A DNA stretch of 64,000 bases from Syngnathus acus (taxonomy: Eukaryota > Chordata > Actinopteri > Syngnathiformes > Syngnathidae). The notes under the pieces are model-generated. The model saw only the letters and a list, made by a program, of their open reading frames with translations. It was not told the DNA's origin and did not search any database. This document shows, piece by piece, positions 35,849-50,900 of the stretch. Position 1 is the first letter of the stretch; the number at the start of each line of letters is the position of its first letter. The position numbers and the translations under genes are program-made. The stretch spans positions 6,031,842 through 6,095,841 of the forward strand of contig NC_051090.1 in the NCBI RefSeq assembly GCF_901709675.1, in the 5' to 3' direction.

Positions 35849-35855
35849 GTGTGTG
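35811..35855. repeat. (TG)n microsatellite in faf1 3' UTR
   Basis: About 15 uninterrupted TG units, then ATGTATGTG. It lies some 60 bases downstream of the faf1 stop codon on the gene strand. Confidence 0.93.
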
Positions 35856-35917
35856 AGTACTGTGGAGACCCAGATGGTTTTGGGTCCATGCTCTTGGCCA
35901 GTTCAGTCAGTCACTTT

Positions 35918-38900
35918 CTACTCTTTGGCCTCCAGGAAGAGAGTCTCCTGTGGAAACAACTTGGCCTCCAGTAGAGTTGATCTCGGATCCAATTGGGTGA
36001 TCTGTGGCGAGACGGAAAGATTGACACCGTTACCATATGTAAAAAGTCCAAAAGCGCTTTTTCACACTATTGGCTCGGCTCGACCAGTGGACAATTCACA
36101 GTAAAGTCATCAGGATGCTTGCTGAAGAGAAACATGTTTTCAGTTCTGTGGTTCTGGGCCGAGTAATAATACAGCGCCACCCACCACGGAGCTGATTGAG
36201 TTAGCCGACATGAAGGGCGTCTGACCTAAAACAGTCCGACTCTCCCTGACACCCCGTGGGCCTCTTCGCTTATGTGAGCTAATCACTGGAGGGCTTGTGT
36301 TACATCGGGCCAATCTAACACCTGGGCTGAATGGCAGGGAGGTGCTGTGACAATGAGATGTGTCCAGGGCTTATCTGATGACTGCTGCGCCGGCCCCTCC
36401 GATTAGGAACCTTATTCTAACCGCATAGTGGGATAATTAGGCGATTCCATGTACCTGCTCTGGTGGGTCGGAGGGTAAGCCTAGCGCAGAAAAGGCTGAA
36501 CTTACAACAAAAAGAGTGACAGGTCAGACACAGACTATTGTAGGCAATGAAACGTGAAATTTGACCATGAACGGGTCACACCTTTGTCCGTCATCGCCCT
36601 CCGTATAGAATATAAGACGATCAGTGTAGTAGTAACCTTGAGGTTAGGTGATTTAAATCCGTCGGAACATAATGCCTTGCACAAAAAATTCACTTTGAAA
36701 AGCTATCACTTGAAATTTAATTATAATTTCGATTTTGCCTTCCCATGATGATAAAAACATTCTAATCCAAGAAACGCAAATTACACACATTGTATATTTA
36801 AATACGTTCGTACTAATTAATATTTACTGCTGAGGAGCTGAAATTCAGAGAATTTGGACAATTTAATAGTTGTTCCACCTATGTTAAGAAGAACATGTTC
36901 GTCTTATACACACACACACATGAGCAAGTGGCAGAGGGTAAGAAAAATGAAGTCAAGTAAATGAGGTGAAAGTGATGAGGCCATATCGACATCAGGCAAA
37001 CCTTTGCGTTCCCAAGGGTGTTTGGAAATGTCACACCAACGTGCACAGCGGGCCCTTTAACACATCGTCTTTTGATCTCTCTGCCTTCATTTCAACGTGC
37101 TATTTAGACACTTGACTTCTCAGCGGGGGTGACAGGAATGCTGGTGCGAGCAGAGATGGGTTGCCATATCACCTCCAGCCCCTCACCTCGTCAACTACCT
37201 CAGAGCACTGCGGGGAGCGAATAGCATAACGTGTGTGTGTGTGTGGGGGGGGGATCTTACAGCCTCCCCGACGGCAGGCTGAAGCACCAACTGGGCTGTT
37301 ACGTTCCTTTTTCCCTCTCGCCTCGGGAGCGGGGCGTCACAAATGGCTGGCATGCTAATAAGAGCGGCAGGCTGTTGTGACAACACAGCATCAGGTAGGA
37401 GTAAATGAGGCTTTGGGGTGGGGCAAAGTGCGTGTGCGCGTACATCTGTCCTTGAACTTCAGATAACTCTATGTGTGTGTGTGTGTGTTCGCAGGAAAAT
37501 CTGGGTGAGAGTTTTGCGCCAGGGAGCGATGACGATGAGAAGCGCAGCATCTGACTCTGAAAAGGAAAAGTAGGGAAACAAGATGCCACACTGACACAGG
37601 AGACGGGCGCCATCGGTGATTGTTTACATTGTTATCCAATTAACAGACCATAAGCATGGAGGCATCTGTCAACAAACAAAGCTGTTGTTTTGCCGCCGCT
37701 CCGCCTAAGCCGTATTCTCTCCTCCTGTGCCGTCGCAGCCTCGCATGAATACGACAGACAAGCTCGGACTTGCCGTTTGTTTTTCAACCTCGCGTCAATA
37801 AAGTTTTCAATATCTCCGACTGAATCCAGGACTGTCTGCATCAAGTGAAATATGAGACACTTCTAATCAGACAAACTATTTTTGCAGGGGCTGAAATATC
37901 TGAAAAAACAGCAAATAATTACATCAGTAGCTAAAATTTTGCAACCTCTGACATTGACAATTTTTTAACATTTACAACAGCATTACTATTTTTGATACAA
38001 GTCTTGTATCGAATGTCATTTTTTGCAATCAATGAAAACACTATAATTATAAAATTGCCCCCCCCCCCCAATTTGTCATTACACAGATTTCTATCACTGT
38101 TAGAAGTCAAATTTAATGTGAATCCTAAATACTTAATAATTGCTTTGATTGTAATGTAAAACATTGAGGTGGCATTCAGCAATGCTCAGCATGACAGGGG
38201 GAAAAAAAAAAAGGCAAAATAAACATGGGCCCACAAAATGTCCGATCCCAACATAATTAAACGTGCAGCTGAAATAACGCATTTCTAAGAGGCCATTACA
38301 GGCCCACAGACGTTAATTAAAACCAAATAGCTTGTCCGTTTTTGAAACCAGTGTTGTGTAGTGTTTATTTGGCCAATTACAAAAGCAGTGGGAGATCATT
38401 ATCGGCTGCCAGGAGCATTGACGGCACGCCGCGCCGGGGCGGGAACACAGAACAACAGGCGAGTATAGAGAACTTCAAAAGGAAGAGGCGAGCATCGCAC
38501 TGACTGAACTGCAAAAAAAAACGGAAAAAATTCAATGTTTCGGTTATTAAATATCCACTGATTTAATAAGCAAAATATAATAAAAAGAAGGGAAGTGTGG
38601 GACCGTGTGTCACGGAGGGGGAAGACGAGAGAGAAGGAAAGCTGAGACAAAGGGGGGGGGAACGCTGCGGGGATTGAGAGGTGAGGAAGCGGTCGAGGGT
38701 AAAACGCAAAGACTGCAGCTTTGAACAAGAAATGATCAGCGCAGACATTTCTAGTTTTCAGCTGTCATAAAACTCCTATTTTATTATTTAGATAAAACGC
38801 AGGAGAGGAAGCCACTTTGAGTGAATTCAACTACTGTGAAAATAAATTGCTGTCAATGTTTAACTGAAATGTCCAGATAGGAAAAAAAAAAACATCCGTA

Positions 38901-41900
38901 CAACAGATGTAAAATCTATTCCAGTATAGTACACGGCTTCTTTTGTGCCGGCTGTTTATTGTTTTAGACTCTCAGGTTTTGTCTAGGAATCATTCTGGAA
39001 GTCTGGGGAAGAGAGTACAGTATCAAGAGTGAGGAAAATAATACGTGTTTAGCTGTCTGATGGCTAGAGTAACCGTCTAAACATGTTCACTTTGTAATGA
39101 GGGAAGACGACCTCAGGCCTCTTCGCGGAGGCTCGCCGGGCGTACGAAAAAAAGCGGCAAAATTGTTGAATGGCGAGAAGTGAAACATTAAGTCCACCCC
39201 CGCTAACCACCACCCCCCCGCCTTCTTCAAACTTGCAGACAGTCGTAGAAAGGGTTAGTTTCCTGAGCACGGCTAAGCCGCGTACAAATGATGCCAGTGT
39301 AAGGCCTGCTGTAGTGCTGAGGAGATAAGCCACTGGGACCCGATCCTAACGAGGAGTCCAAAAAGTGGAGACGGATGGGCACTGATTGGCGCGGCTTTGG
39401 AGAGGCAGCTTAAGCAAGAAATTCTACACATTTAATTTGCCTGATGGACATTATATAAAGCATTTTACAGACCTCATGTAAAAAACAAACAAATCGTATC
39501 TGACTAATTAATTTTCATTTATTTTTTATATATTACCAAAATACACAGATTGAGAACACACTTGTCTACTGTCGTTGTTTATTTTGAGTGTGTTTCCTCT
39601 GTGGGGCAAGAGGAGCAGACCCAAACAAAATCATGCCACTCCACGAAGAGGAGGGAGAAGATGTCAACATTTGTGTGGCATTACAAAAGCAATAGTGCTC
39701 TATCCTCTGATCCTGGCAGAGCAACAGTGAGAGCGTCTGGACGGGATGGAGGCTTGCGACGCGCTCGCTCATTTAATTACAACTCAGAGCTGCAGGATTA
39801 GAACAGGGCCTGTGTTCACAGCCTCATACTGGCGCTTCCATTCATCTGCCTATCACTATTCACAATCATCATCTTTTCAATATCGACTCCATGTGTCTTC
39901 TTCAACCAGTTCCCCATCAGGCAGCTGAATGATTTTCTTTTCTAAAAAAAACGGTTTTGCTGGAATCGGCGATCTCGGTCTATATAACGCGTTTTACTTC
40001 GACGAAGAGAAAATTGTAAGTGGCAAAGTTTGCCTTTGCTTGAAAACGCCCATGCATGTGAAGTGTGTGATTGTGGCAAAAAACAAGTGCAAGCTGTGCG
40101 TTGTTAATGTGGCCGCTGACTTGTGGTGTTTGTGCCGTACTGGTCTCTAAAGACTGTTGGTGCACGCTGCCTGGGCAAGCCTACACACACACAGACACAC
40201 AAACCTCAATGCCGCCACCCCATCCACTCTTGATTAATGGAAATCTCTGCTTTGTTTCCAGCAGCATGGCTAATTAAAGCAGCAGTTAAAACAGTGCTCA
40301 TTAGCTCGTTACCATAGAGCGTGGCGACCAAGCCTTGTTAATGATTCGGTTGATGCTTGCCGTCAGCACAAGAACCACAACTACAACTATTGGTGCTGAC
40401 AACTGTATCCAGTCATCGTGAACTGTAGTCACAATCGGCACACTAATTGATATGCACGAAAATGGCGGGATGGACAAATAAGCAGCTCGCTTTTACGCTC
40501 ACTGAGAGGAATGTACAAAAGGCAGTGATGGAACACAATTAAAATTTAAAAAAGACAGTAACAATAGTATTAACAGAGGAGACCAAATTTGCAATTGTTA
40601 CAGAATTTTACATACGCAAAACTAAGTAAGTATGCAAACTACGCAACTCACATTTCTCCGCGGGAAGGTGGTGAGGAGCTTGAACTCATCGAAGGGGTAT
40701 CCCTTGGAGGCCACAAAGTCGAAGAGGACCTGGAGCTTACAGCTGCCCAGGAAGCGCCTTTCCAAAAACTCGCCACTGGGCGTGCGGATCCGCAGCTTGC
40801 TGACCTGCTCCGACTCCTCGCCAGGCTCCGGCGGTAAAGTCTGCTCCAGTGACAAACGTATGGCCTGGCAGAAAGCAAAATTTATGGTCAGCACGGTGCA
40901 GTTGGTAGCCGGGAGACGGCGGTACATTTGAAAGTTTGAGTTCCTTTGTTATAATAAAACATTGGACCAAAACAGTACAAATATGCTTTTGTGCCTCAAC
41001 ACACAGCAGATGCTAACTCTGTCAACTGTAACAGCTGCATGTAAACCTAAAATGTCATTTTGAAAATTCTGGGCACATTTTCCGAGAGTATATGGTAGCG
41101 TACAGGTGCATGTTGACTTAAGACAGGGGGGTCTTTACATACAGGTGTTGATGAAATGAGGCTGCTGCGCATGTGGTTTGTTTGATGTTTGTTTGCAGTA
41201 TAGCAAATAGTCTTCCGATTCAAAAGTAATTCACGATATCAAGGCCGTGTCGACATACGTCATTTTAAACATGGACTTGAAATCAGATTTTATGATGTGA
41301 CATTATGCTGTTCAACAGGTATAATAATTATAATAATTGCTTCGTGTCTGATGAACCCAAAGTTGTTTCTCATCAGTGAAAGGTGTCACAGCCAGATTAG
41401 GTGGAGACTACAGATCCTACTTTTACTATGTACAAAATGTGACTTTATTGGAACAAAAGGGAACTATCACGTCAGATTTTGCAGCAGCGGTGTGTTTGGG
41501 AGAAAGCGTTTCAGCTGCTCCCAAGAGCCTCCTCACTTAGTTGTGCCCCCCGCCCCCCCCTCGCTTGTTGTTCCTGTTTGGCCAGCCGGGGAGCATATGC
41601 TGTGACAACACGCCCCGGCTTTATTTACACACCATAATGCAATTATATTTCATAAGAGTGTACAACAGTAGCTCATTAGCAGCTTCTGGTGTTGGGTGGG
41701 CAGGGTAGCGCTCGGGCCGTCAGCAGCTCCCTCAGGTACACGAGATGATGCTGACTGAGTTAAAGGGGCCCCGGGGACAAGCTAACACACACACAAATAA
41801 CAGACTGGGGGGGTGTGTATGAAGGTGGAGGTACAAAAGGAGACCGACCATCAAGCATAAACACGCACACAAGCGAGCGGTAGCGTCCCTGAAGAAACCA

Positions 41901-44900
41901 CAGAACACGCGTCTGGTCTGGTGCCGAACTCGGGCTGCTATGTACAAATAACCTGAGGCGTCTATCTATTTATTCATCAGGCGAACCACAAAAAGCAAAC
42001 ATGTGACAAGTGGCGGCGGTGCAACTGACAGCCACACATATTAAGACCTCTTCAAAATTTATAAAATAATTTCTTGTTAAGATGATAGAAAGTACACTAT
42101 CAAAAGAATTAATTCCAGGGTCCAATTTAATCAGGATTCACTTAATTAATAAAAATAAAAAAATCAAGTAAACACTGATGGCAACACCACAGACAATGGA
42201 CGCAGTGAAGCCGAGACACGGAAATGTGATCTACTCCCGTAAGTTAGGCCGTGTCGTAAAAAACACACCAGTTCGCACACACACAGGTCTACAGTGATAT
42301 AATCAAGGTGGCCAGCCGGAGACTCTTTTGTTCTTTTCTGTTTAACTTAAGTGACAAATCACCTGAGTGAGTCGGGTCACCCAATACAGCTCGATGCCCT
42401 GAGGCGCTATGTCGCTGAGCAAACAGCAATCAGCCGCCACGCCACTATATTACGACGCCGTGCATAACGGCATTGGTGGCGTCATGGCAGAACTGTTTTT
42501 TTCCCCCCATATGCGTGACAGTGTCTGCCTGTGTATGTGTGTCTAAGCCCCCACTTGGCATACAATAATTGTTTTCAAGGGAATATATGTGTTTGCGCAC
42601 ACGCCTGCGAGTCTTTTGTTCACTTTGGCTTCAATACGGGCTTGTGTGCTGTACCGATGCAAAGCGGCTAAACAGAACAACAACTGTGTGTAAAGTTGGG
42701 TGATATCTGCAGGGGAGAGGCCTCATGGTAATTAAACCACAATGTTCTTCTCAAAAGGTTGCATGCCTGACCACCTCTACTTACGGCCAGGCAACAAAAC
42801 CGCAATTTAATTGAGTTATTGTTGAGAGCTGAGAAACAGACAAAAAAAAAAAAAAAGCAGCACGGCAAAACATCCTGCATCTGCGAGGAGAACATGTGAC
42901 CAAAACTGATAATTGTGTTTAGAGTGTGATGAAAATAACCTCCTTCTCTTCCTCCTGCTCCTTTCTCATCTGTTCCAAGCGAACTTGCTCAGCTTCTTCT
43001 CGCTCTTGAGCTTCCCTCTGTAAAGGAAACAAATCATTGCATGGAAATCAAAAAGGGAGCCAAAATTGTAACCAAATCATTTACAGCAATTTAATCATTA
43101 AAATCCGTTTTCGGAGCATTGGGGTTGCTAAAGGGACTTTTTAAATATACATTTTGGATTTGAATTAAAAGCAGATTTGCCATACCAACATGAGTACATC
43201 CCCACAGAGTTGTTTGCTTGCAAATGAGATTTGTGAATCACGTTATTTTAGTCCCCCGATCCTGTTTATTTTTTCTCAAAGTGATTTTAGAGATATCAAC
43301 TTTCCTAAGTTGTCGGATCTATTGTCATAATTTTAATACCTTCTTTCGGTCAGCCTCCAGAGACAGACGGTAGGCCTCGTCCTGTTCCCTCTTCACCATC
43401 TCTCTTGCTTCGCGCTCGTCCTACGTGAATGGCACACACAAAAACAGTTTGTGGGTGTGGAGCCCGAAAGAAGCAAGGCAAAAGAAAGCGCAGCATGTCA
43501 AGTGTGGTTAGCTACAAACACAAGGTATGAAAGAGTAGCAACAGAGGGCAATTCATTGTGACCAGACTGTCATTTATCAGACTCTGAAGCGCTTTTATGC
43601 TTCCTCATTGCCCTTTCTCTTCGGCTTCTCCCTCTTCCTGTTTGTACAGAGGGAAGGGGACAGGCGGCCTTTTCTCTGTGTACCTGCAGAGCGCTTTAAA
43701 TATGAGAGGCTATTGTGTTAACGGCACACAGCCATTACTTTTCTCTTTTCGGAGGGGCCCCCGCTGTGTACCCGCCCGGCCGGATATGGCAAAGGAAGCT
43801 TATTGTGATGATGGAAGGGGGCCGCTGTGAAGTTAAGCAGCGGGCAAGCAAAAGGACTGTGTGTATTGTTGCTTTGCAAAAGATACATTTGTGCTCTGGG
43901 CTCACAGAACGGACAAACAGTGAAAGGAAACTGTAAAAGAGTGAGCATCAAAAGACGATAACACTGGATATGACTCATACAAGCTAGCGGCTAGCTTGCA
44001 CATTCGAAAATGTATCTGCTCAATCAGCTCCGACTGTCGGAACGCTTTGAAAGTGAAATAATTGATGAAAATATTATGAAGACATTATGACAGTTATGCT
44101 TTACATAAGCCACCTTCAAAATAAAATGGCAACATACTGTTGCTTATGTTTTTTGCTCTTTCGCAGTATGTCAGCATAACTAATCCATCCTGACCTGACC
44201 CCAGCACCATCAAAACCCCTTTTTGGCATTGAACTAGAACAGAGACTGAGGATCCGAGAGCCCTCTCAGGTTCAACAATGGTGACCTCTTAGCTCAAAAA
44301 TTGCTCTTCTGGATGAATGGACAAAAATTCAACACATATCTTATAGATGGTTTTCCCACAAGAGTGGAGGGGTGGACAATGAAAGACCCGTGACGCAGAA
44401 CAATGGAGACCGCAAAACCTACAGTGAGTCGGCGGTTGATGAGTAGATAGATACGAAGATAAAAACACAGACAACCACTGGAATGACTTTGGAGACAGTC
44501 AGACCTACTTAAGACACAAAGTGGCTATTCCAGCTGCTGGATCGCTAGACACCGTCAACGTGGAATGTCTGACCAGAGTGGACGTCTGTGTTTGTGGTGT
44601 GTCGGGGCGCTAAAGCGTAGTGGAGAAGGAAAAAAAAAAAAAAAGCTGACACTGACCAATACTTGGAACAAGATAAAATGAGGATTAGAATTAGAACAAT
44701 GTCAAGGCTGACTTCACCCATTCAGCCCTGGAGATGGCAATCGGTCCTGTCAGGAGGAGGATTGACTCAATTCCTATGGTTATTGGGCCTAATTGATAAC
44801 CACAAAGCCGCATGAGGCTTTCAAACCATTCAAAATCCACGCTGTCTTCATGTGACATTTTACAAGCTATTTCCTTCAGGCAACCTGCACCTGGCCTTCT

Positions 44901-47900
44901 TATCTGCCTAAATACCTCCTCAGCACAACTTAACTGTACATATATGCCTGTTTCCTAATTGTCCGAAGGCGCTAACGCCAGCATTCTTTCCAAAACAGAA
45001 CTCCTTAGTGCAGTGCAATAAAAAAATTAGAGACATGTAATTATTAATAAAAATAATTTGGCTGTATTTAAGTATTGAAGAAATGTTGGATAATATTGGA
45101 ATATTAATATAATATTATTAGTCCCAATAAAGGGGTTAAGAAAATATTAATTGAGCTATTTGATCATATCTGGGAATTAAAGTGGGAATTATATTTTTTT
45201 TTTCCTTGTATGTGGAAATCGGCTGTTGACACTAGTATGAATAAAATATTATTCACACACATACAGTCTCACAAAAATTCAGTTGTCGGTCTTAAGTTAC
45301 ATTATTGATAGTTTTGAACTTTTCAAATACCAAAGAGAAGGCTTAAAAAAGAATACATGAATACAAGTCTATCCAAAAACATTTACACTAATTACTTGTC
45401 ACTTTGTATTGATCAAATGAAGTGTGGGAACCCCAAAAAATGACGACAATGTTGCAATTAGGACTGCACGAAAAGTAGCTGTCAATCACTCCTGTGTGAT
45501 TTGCATAACAAATGAGCATTGCTGCTCACTGAGTAATTGTTAAAACTCCTAATATAGAGTGACATCTGTCATTTAAAGATACAGTAGTCAAAATAGAGGC
45601 AAACTGGCAAGTGTGGGAAACCTGTCCCTAAATGTGACCTTAAACAGGAATGAGCTGAAACAATGTCGTTGTGTCATTTCAGGTAGGAATGCATTGCGCT
45701 CTGCTCAAGCGTGTTGCTATTTAAATTGCAGGCGTGACACAGGTACGCTTGTTGTTCGATGAATGCGTGCAAAGTCTTTACCTCGTCTTTTATGTCCTCT
45801 TGTTGCTGTGCTGTGAAGATCTCCATTGCTTCCATTAACCTCATCATTAGCTCATCCACTGTCGTATTACCTGCGAGAGAGATCATGTGCAGCCACAAAT
45901 TGGACGTGTGATGAATCAGAAAAATACATTGTTGATAAATAGCTCAAATATTTACCGTGAATAACATTTAAAACTTCATTGGAGGTGCGTTTCCCCATGA
46001 CTATAAGGAGTAAAGGGAACTGGTCTGTCTTGTATGTGCGTATAGTCTGTGTCACCACACTACCAAAATGTCTCGTGCACATGGTGAGTAGCCTGAAAGA
46101 GAAAAGAAAAATGATCAACAATCATTTGTTCTGATAATCAATATGTCAGGTAAATACATAAATAAAAGTGAATTGTATAAACAAGCACAGTCCCCCCCCC
46201 CCAAAAAAAGCTCAGTTCAACATTCTGACCCTCACATAATAAGAGAAATGCACACAAGTGGTGGCATTAAGGACTTTAAAACCAATTCTGCTTTTTCTTA
46301 TTCCATCAGAGTGACACGCTACCTCAATTGGGTGAATTAGTATGCCTCGCCAGACGCCCGGAATTGATAGGGTAAGAGAGGATTTCTTATTCCATTACAA
46401 AGAGGGAAGTTTTTAAATTAACATTTCAAGCAGGGAAAAGGGTAGCGGGCTGCCCGAAGCCGGCCGAGCTCCCTCTAAATGTCATAATATTAATGAATTG
46501 CTATAGAGTGAATGCAAATATAGATTACTTTTTTTCCTCCTGCCTTTTAATAAGATCTACTTTAATAACCGGCTGGTAAAATAGAGGGAAGTAATGGAAT
46601 GGAATGGAATGGAAGGAGAGACAATGGGTCAGATGAGGGTGATGAAGTTGAGGGATGCCACGTGGAAGGGGCTGCAGCTCTTACTTGCACGATTGTCAAA
46701 TAGTGCCACAATGCAAGCTTACTAGTAAATATGGATTGGTGAAGAAAAACAAAACAGGGAAGAGTACAAAAGATTGACTCAAGGAAGCTTTTTTTTTTTG
46801 TTTTAAAGAGAAATAAGGGCTGGGGTATAATTGCTGAACTCTAAGTGACCTACATTTAGCGATGAAGTTGGGTCCTCTAAATCCCACTGATCATTTTGCC
46901 CTGACACTTATCCCCCGTATTGACCACGGCCCGGGTAGATCAAAACAATAGCGTGTGAAGAAACTCTAACCTGTAATGAAAGACCAATGAACAATGGCCA
47001 CTAACTTGAAGGGTAACTTGAGCTAAAATCTCCCAAACACAAACAAGGCTGCTTTAAGTCAGCCAAGTCAAGATAGGGAAAAAATTCATGATGGGATTAA
47101 CATCACTAAACTAATTGCTCTGTTGAGAAATATGATTGGCAGCCTCTCGCAGATGATCCCCACAACTAAAATAGTTAATGTTTCCCTGCAATGTCACCTT
47201 GCATTTCTTGCCGTCAACTTGATGACGGATAATTTGAGGAGACGCGTCATGTGCTTCGCTGAGCACTTGATGGCTCATACCAAGCAGGGAATATTTCTGA
47301 CATGGAATTGGTGTGAGAACTGGATGCTCTGACAGAGAGTTTATTCCTCGTCTAGACAAGTTATGCTTTCGGGTAGAGGGATGTCAAGAGGGGAAGTGGA
47401 GCAAGAGGAAGATGGATTGTCTTTATGAAGCTCTCGCAACAATTATCCTGGCATCCGATGGGCGAAACTACACTCGTACAATCTTTCAGAAAATGGCGCA
47501 AGTGGCATTCCGGTATCGTCAGGTTTGTCACACGCGTAAAAACCGTGTGATCGACGCCAAACGCCAGTCACTCCGGATCAAGCCGGGAGCGTGAGAATGC
47601 CGAGAAGGCGTGTTTGTGAGCGTGCATTTGTGCAAGCATGCGTTAGCAGCGAAGCTGTGACTAGCTGTGTGCCATGAAAAGCTCCAGATGTTGCCTGCCT
47701 TTAATGTGTAATAAAAAGACTCAGCTGGGGCAAAAAGCAAAAGAGGCCAATGGGAGAGAAAGGAGAGTGGAATGAAGGAAGGAGGGCATTTCCTTAAAAG
47801 AAATAATGGAGGGATGAGGTCAGGGTGCGAGTCTTTCTTAAACGGTTCCTACCAGAGGGCAGGCTTAACTCGAGGGGGTTCTCGGGAGTGGGGAAAACAC

Positions 47901-50900
47901 TTGGCTAGTGGGAGATTCAAAATGAAAATTAGGAAAGAGGGAAACATGAGGAATGGAGGGGGGGAATAATGCAGGTCCACCTGCTGCCGCCTTCTTAATT
48001 GGAAATAAGGGGAATTACTTATTCCAGGTTTAAACTGTCAGCGTAATAAAAATATTTGTTTAGCTATTTTTAAGTGGCATCTAGCCATTTTTAGCAGCAG
48101 AAACTCAGTATTTTTTTTCCTATAATCGATTTGAAAATATTTTTTTGTTTTTACATTTAATACACTTAAGACTTGCTGTCTTCTGAAATGACATCGCATT
48201 TGTGCTGAGGATCTGCTACAAACCAATCACGGTTCAGCTTGTGAATGTCACATGACCCAAATATAAATAAAAAAAAAATATATGTACATACCTATAAATA
48301 AAAGATATATATATAAATATAAAAATACAAGAACTATGATCTTCATGATACAAAGAAGACAAACAATTCCATATTTATTATCTAGCCACTCCTGATCATC
48401 ACCCAGCGGCAGTGCCCTGACCAAGATGAGAAAACAATCCCGCCGCCACCGAGGTGATGTTGCTACCTGGCTTTGTTGGCTTCTTTAGTGACGTCCCAGG
48501 CCCATGTGATGAAGTTCTGGCTCAGGTAGGAGACGATGGAGTCGGCACACATCATTTGGGAACAGAAGACATTGCTGAGGACACTGTCGTCGTTGTGGAG
48601 GTAGATGGCCAGCATCTTTCTCTGCAAAGGAGACCATTTGTTAAAGATTCTTTCCCCGTTTGATTATTATGAATTGATCAGTGGTAAAATCTAACCAAAG
48701 ATTGGCCAGCGGGTGAAGAGACTGCATGACTTGGAAAGGCCTAAGCAAGGCCACCACTGGCAAATAGTACACGCAATCAAGTGGAGAGTGGTGTAAATAA
48801 AAGCTCTCTCAGAGGCATCAAAGATATGGAGAAAACAAAACAGACAGATCGCTCTATTTACACCAAATGCCAACAGACTGCGCTCAGGTTAGTCGCGGCA
48901 GGGGCAGACAATATTGACGAAGCTCCAAATCCAAAGATATTGACACCGCGCTATAAGCCCGCCATTCTCCCCGCTGACTATCTAATTAAAATACAAACAC
49001 AGCCACAAGTACAATAAGGTTCTAAAGGACAATGTTGGAAATAATGCGCTCAAAATTACATGTCAGTTCTCTTGCAATGAAAAGAACAAATAAAAAATAA
49101 AAAAAGTCTCGCTTCAGTTTTGGTGACAGGGAGAGTCAGAAGGTCCTTTTCTCAGGAGTAGTCATCTAGGCTGCGCAAAAAAAAAAAAAAAAAATCTACA
49201 CAGGGTGTTAAATGTGAGGGAGAGTGAAAGCCCAAGTTGTGCTATATTGTGGCCTCTGTCGAATAGGAATGGGCGAGCACTGCTGTGTTTGCTCAACGAT
49301 TAGAGCTTTAGAATAATCTCCAGGGCTCCTAGAGAGAAGGGGCCGGGGGACTCATTCATCGGGCCGATTCAACGGTCTGAAAAGATTAAACACTCATGCT
49401 GAGAAGACAAGCAAACTCAGTCTTGAGTGAGGAATGAGTGAGAGAGGAGGGTGGACTTTTACAACTTGAAGGGGGAAAAGAAAAAACAAAACAAAACAAA
49501 AAAAAAAAAAACAACCCGATACATGCTCAAACGCTGTCATCCCAACACATGCTCGAAACCAAAGCGTGTTGGTCGCGCCCATCGGCGAGGTACTTGTACA
49601 TGCGTGCTCAATTAGCGCAAGTGCAAAGACTAATCAAAGTGGTTATTTGGGCCAACTGAACTCCTTCATCTTGGTTAAACTGTCCGTAGCCCCTCTGTTC
49701 TCCTGCCGCTTTCAAGTTGGCTCTTTTGTATTGCCTGTCTTAGCGGGGAGGAGCAAATCCCCGTTCAGCTAAATTACTAGGTCCAACCTGAGTTGGACAG
49801 TGACCCCATCGCCTTTCTTCACACCTGTTCACCTAAATCTGAGCCTGCTTTGTGTGTGCATGAGTGTGTGCGCATGTTGTCAGCAGTGTCCGTCCGTCCG
49901 TCCGTCCATCCATCCATCCATCCATCCATCCATCCACTCAAATTTCATTTTTAACAACCCACCACTAAGTTGACATATTCCAACGACTAATGGGAAAGGA
50001 CTGAACCAAATAGATTAAAAAAGAAATTAAAAAAAAAAAGTCTTATATAAGAGAAAAAGGTGAACAATTGAGACTTTTCCCCACACTTGAATAGCAATCC
50101 TCGAAATTAAACTCTAAATATCATTAAATAAATGTGAAGCCCTGTGACCTTCTGACCTGGAAAGTGGAAATTAAATCAATATTACAACTGTTGGACAAGC
50201 TATGACATGGCCACCAATTACTGACAAATAATGTGGGGACGGACGGTGATAACAGGTGGCCGTTCCATATCTAACAGCGCAGGCTGCCTTGGATTATCTT
50301 GCTAATACCACTGACACTTGCCAGACACTAAAATACATATATGTAGAAATAAATCAGAATCTACCATGTGGCAAGATCAGCAGCTTATTTTAAAAGTGGA
50401 TGGTGTATAAATGGCAACAGATAAGAATCAGGTGTTGGGAATATATTTAGGGGTATTTAATCACTTTTTTGAAGCAACCAGCCAGCACTTGATGAGGGGA
50501 GTAAAATGGAGAAGCAGAGGAAAGAGCAGGTAGTGATTGCAATACAGATGGCAGGCAGCTCAGTGTGGAAAAGCAAACACTTGAAAATGAAGAGCTCAAA
50601 TGACTGATCTAATGACCTTGCGGACACTGTGGGAAAACACTTTTGAGATCAATGAGCAAGCCACACAGGCGGTTTGCTCATAACAGCTTAACGTCGTACA
50701 AACGGAAACATGGTCCACTTTTAATCTCCAAATCTCTGCGACTTTACTCATCTACTAGTTTGGATTTCATGCTTGTATAATTGACGTGGCTTCTTTAAAC
50801 CTCTTTGCGGCTAATAAAAATGCAGCTAGTGTGATCGCTATTCATTATCCGCTGTCCCGTGACTCCTTCGAGTTCACCTATCGCGTCAAGACAGAGTAGC

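Larger units (their letters stand above)
27604..35917. other. 8.3-kb gene-free region between dmrta2 and faf1
   Basis: This holds the dmrta2 promoter at its left end and the faf1 3' UTR at its right end. Between them are microsatellites, AT-rich DNA and several well-mixed, non-repetitive stretches that could be enhancers (listed separately). No exon with splice sites and codon structure is recognised; the short open frames here look random. Confidence 0.6.
36002..40651. other. faf1 last intron, non-coding
   Basis: A 4.65-kb intron. It contains a candidate regulatory block at 36180-36460, poly-C near 38050-38060 and a TG/G run near 37230-37250. No exon is seen. Confidence 0.6.
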
